Shown one piece after another: positions 27,717 to 29,471 of a DNA stretch of 29,471 bases. Below the pieces are notes generated by a model. That model saw only the letters and a program-made list of their open reading frames with translations, searched no databases and was not told the origin of the DNA. Where the stretch lies: positions 1 to 29,471 of the IMG/VR virus record IMGVR_UViG_3300048550_000035; one strand, 5' to 3'. How positions within the stretch are numbered: position 1 is the first letter of the stretch; each line of letters opens with the position of its first letter. The DNA is from a virus. Made by a program: the position numbers and the translations under genes.

Positions 27717-29471
27717 TGGCTCTAGTCTTAAAAGACAGAATTAAAGAAACATCAAATACCACAGGTCAGGGTACACTTACCCTAACTGGTGCTGTTGATG
27801 GTTTTCGTACCTTTGCCGACATAGGTAATACTAATACAACATATTATTGTATTACTGATGGAAATAACTTTGAAGTAGGTATAGGTACGTATACTGCTAG
27901 TGGTACAACTTTAGCTAGAACAACAGTGCTTCAAACATCTGCAGGTAATACAACTAAGATATCTTGCACAGGTAATCAAAAAGTATTTGTAACACAGCCT
28001 GCAAGTAAAGCTGCATATCTAGATGCAAGCAATGAATTGGTTGTTAATAATACTCCTCTTAGTACTATACAACAAAGATGGACAAAAACAGCTAGTAGCA
28101 ATCAAACGGCATTTAGTGGAGCTGCAGATAGCAGTGGCCCGACACTAGCTGTTAATTCTACTTCTCACGTATTTTTAAATGGTATATTTCTAAAAGAAAC
28201 AACTGACTATGCATTGTCAGGTGGCACTACAGTTACGCTTACTGCAGGTGCTACTCTAAATGACATAGTAGAGGTTATTACTTTTACACCTTTAACTACA
28301 GCAACTACAGGAATAACTAGTGGTAAAGTTCCTGTGTTTACTAGTGGTGTAGCTGATAATGACTTTCTCAAGATTGATGGTACATCTGTGGAAGGTAGGA
28401 GTGCTAGTGAAGTTAGAAGTGATCTTGGGCTTGGGTCATTAGCACTTTTGTCTCAAGTTGCTCAACCAAGTATGGCACTCAATACTGTTAATGAAGCAAT
28501 CCTTCAAGTAAGCAACACTCCCACTAACAATTATTTTTTACAAGCACAGTCTGGTAATACTGGTGGTCTGACTTGGGCTGAAGTTGATCTAAGCTCTTAT
28601 CTCACAAGCTCTACTGCATCATCTACTTATGCCCCATTAGCAGGGGCTACCTTTACAGGAGCGATTTCAGGAACTAACGCAACTTTATCTGGATACTTAC
28701 GTGGCCCCTCAAGTTTTACAATAGACCCTGCAGCACATGGCGATAACACAGGAACTGTAGTGATTGCAGGTAATCTTCAGGTAGATGGCACAACAACAAC
28801 GATCAATTCCACAACAGTAGCTATTGATGATTTGAACTTTTCAATTGCTACAGATGCAGCTGATTCAGCCGCGGCTAATGGTGCAGGCATTACCATAGGG
28901 GGTGCAGGGGCAACCTTTAATTATACTCATGCTGATACATCTTGGAATATGAACAAGTCTTTAAATATTACTGGTGCTGTAACTGCAACAACCACAATAA
29001 ATGCAGGATCAAATGGTGGTTTTTATTTAACCCAAGATAGCAGTGAAAGTGTTATTAGGTCAGAAAGCCAACCTATAATTTTACAAACTTTTGCGTCAAG
29101 TGCTTGGAATGATAGATTAACTGTGACGAATGGTGGTAATGTTGGCATTGGAATAACCCCTGCTACAAAACTTGACGTTTCTAATGGAACAGAAAGGCAT
29201 CAGGTATCTTTTGCTTCAGGTGAAGTATACTTAATGGCAAGAAATGCCAGTGCTTACATCACACAAGAATACATTGCTAATCAGCACGTATTTACAGGAT
29301 ATGGAGATAGTAGCAGTAACGAAGCTATGAGGATAGATGGCTCTGGGAATTTTATGGTGGGAACGCTTGATACTTCTCTTTACAACAATACTTCTGGTGG
29401 TGGTTTAGTATATCGGCCTGGTAATGAATTAACTATTGCAGCAGAAACTAGCCCCCAATTAATTGTTAATC
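27716..29471 (+). CDS. tail fibre or receptor-binding protein (truncated by window edge)
   Basis: At least 585 residues are encoded and the frame is open at the window end. The N-terminus MALVLKDRIKETSNTTGQGT, then GAVDGFRTFADIGNTNTTYY and GTYTASGTTLARTTVL, resembles the virion-attachment part of many marine phage fibres. A repeated pattern follows: TSSTASSTYAPLAGATFTGA (phage collar-like), GTVVIAGNLQVDGTTTTINS and NVGIGITPATKLDVSNGTER. These repeats form long beta-rich fibres, sometimes with a self-cleaving chaperone end beyond this window. The ATG overlaps the previous stop (TAATG). Confidence 0.85.
   Translation, partial: MALVLKDRIKETSNTTGQGTLTLTGAVDGFRTFADIGNTNTTYYCITDGNNFEVGIGTYTASGTTLARTTVLQTSAGNTTKISCTGNQKVFVTQPASKAAYLDASNELVVNNTPLSTIQQRWTKTASSNQTAFSGAADSSGPTLAVNSTSHVFLNGIFLKETTDYALSGGTTVTLTAGATLNDIVEVITFTPLTTATTGITSGKVPVFTSGVADNDFLKIDGTSVEGRSASEVRSDLGLGSLALLSQVAQPSMALNTVNEAILQVSNTPTNNYFLQAQSGNTGGLTWAEVDLSSYLTSSTASSTYAPLAGATFTGAISGTNATLSGYLRGPSSFTIDPAAHGDNTGTVVIAGNLQVDGTTTTINSTTVAIDDLNFSIATDAADSAAANGAGITIGGAGATFNYTHADTSWNMNKSLNITGAVTATTTINAGSNGGFYLTQDSSESVIRSESQPIILQTFASSAWNDRLTVTNGGNVGIGITPATKLDVSNGTERHQVSFASGEVYLMARNASAYITQEYIANQHVFTGYGDSSSNEAMRIDGSGNFMVGTLDTSLYNNTSGGGLVYRPGNELTIAAETSPQLIVN

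Overview
The window looks like part of the genome of a tailed double-stranded DNA phage, probably an integrase-carrying marine podovirus-like phage or its prophage. The base composition is moderately AT-rich. Genes are tightly packed, with many TAATG and ATGA overlaps. The cargo is typical of phages of pelagic alphaproteobacteria: small Lys/Gly-rich proteins beside the lysis genes, a DUF932 protein, an SleB-type hydrolase, and a tail-fibre N-terminus of the MALVLKDRIKETS type. No host genes, rRNA, tRNA or phage RNA polymerase are visible. Host and genus cannot be fixed from sequence reading alone.

There are two divergent blocks. The leftward block (10917 down to 1) carries early and replication functions. 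In transcription order it holds a first gene of unknown function, a run of small unknown genes, a probable HTH protein, a circularly permuted C5 DNA methyltransferase, an HAD nucleotidase, a micro membrane protein, an SleB cell-wall hydrolase and a PD-(D/E)XK nuclease. A clear sigma70-type promoter then precedes DUF932, tyrosine integrase, primase, DnaB-like helicase, a GIY-YIG protein and a family A DNA polymerase that runs off the left edge. The rightward block (11674 to the right edge) starts from a consensus promoter at 11509-11537. It holds a LysM protein, a cluster of very basic small proteins mixed with membrane/holin-like proteins and an M15 endolysin, then small terminase, large terminase, portal, a 921-residue virion-associated protein, scaffold, major capsid (with its own promoter), a decoration-like protein, a small structural protein and a partial tail fibre.

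The roughly 750-base switch region (10918-11667) and the adjoining small leftward genes contain the most unusual material. A 16-bp perfect palindrome, TGTCCAACGTTGGACA, occurs six times between 7490 and 11155 (four exact, two with one change). Four copies lie at nearly the same place, 20-24 bases before a leftward start codon. Two copies lie inside coding sequence and encode the same peptide. This looks like a dispersed operator system, possibly comparable in logic to phage stoperators. Nearby are a 14-bp inverted repeat, a second inverted repeat with TATAAT facing both ways, and five ACACTTTAA-like repeats spaced 15-17 bases apart in the leader of the rightward operon.

The second notable item is the DNA methyltransferase. 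Its AdoMet-binding motif I sits at the extreme C-terminus, after motif X, while the N-terminus starts at motif II. The gene is therefore permuted relative to ordinary C5 methyltransferases, and an in-frame stop just upstream excludes a longer N-terminus.
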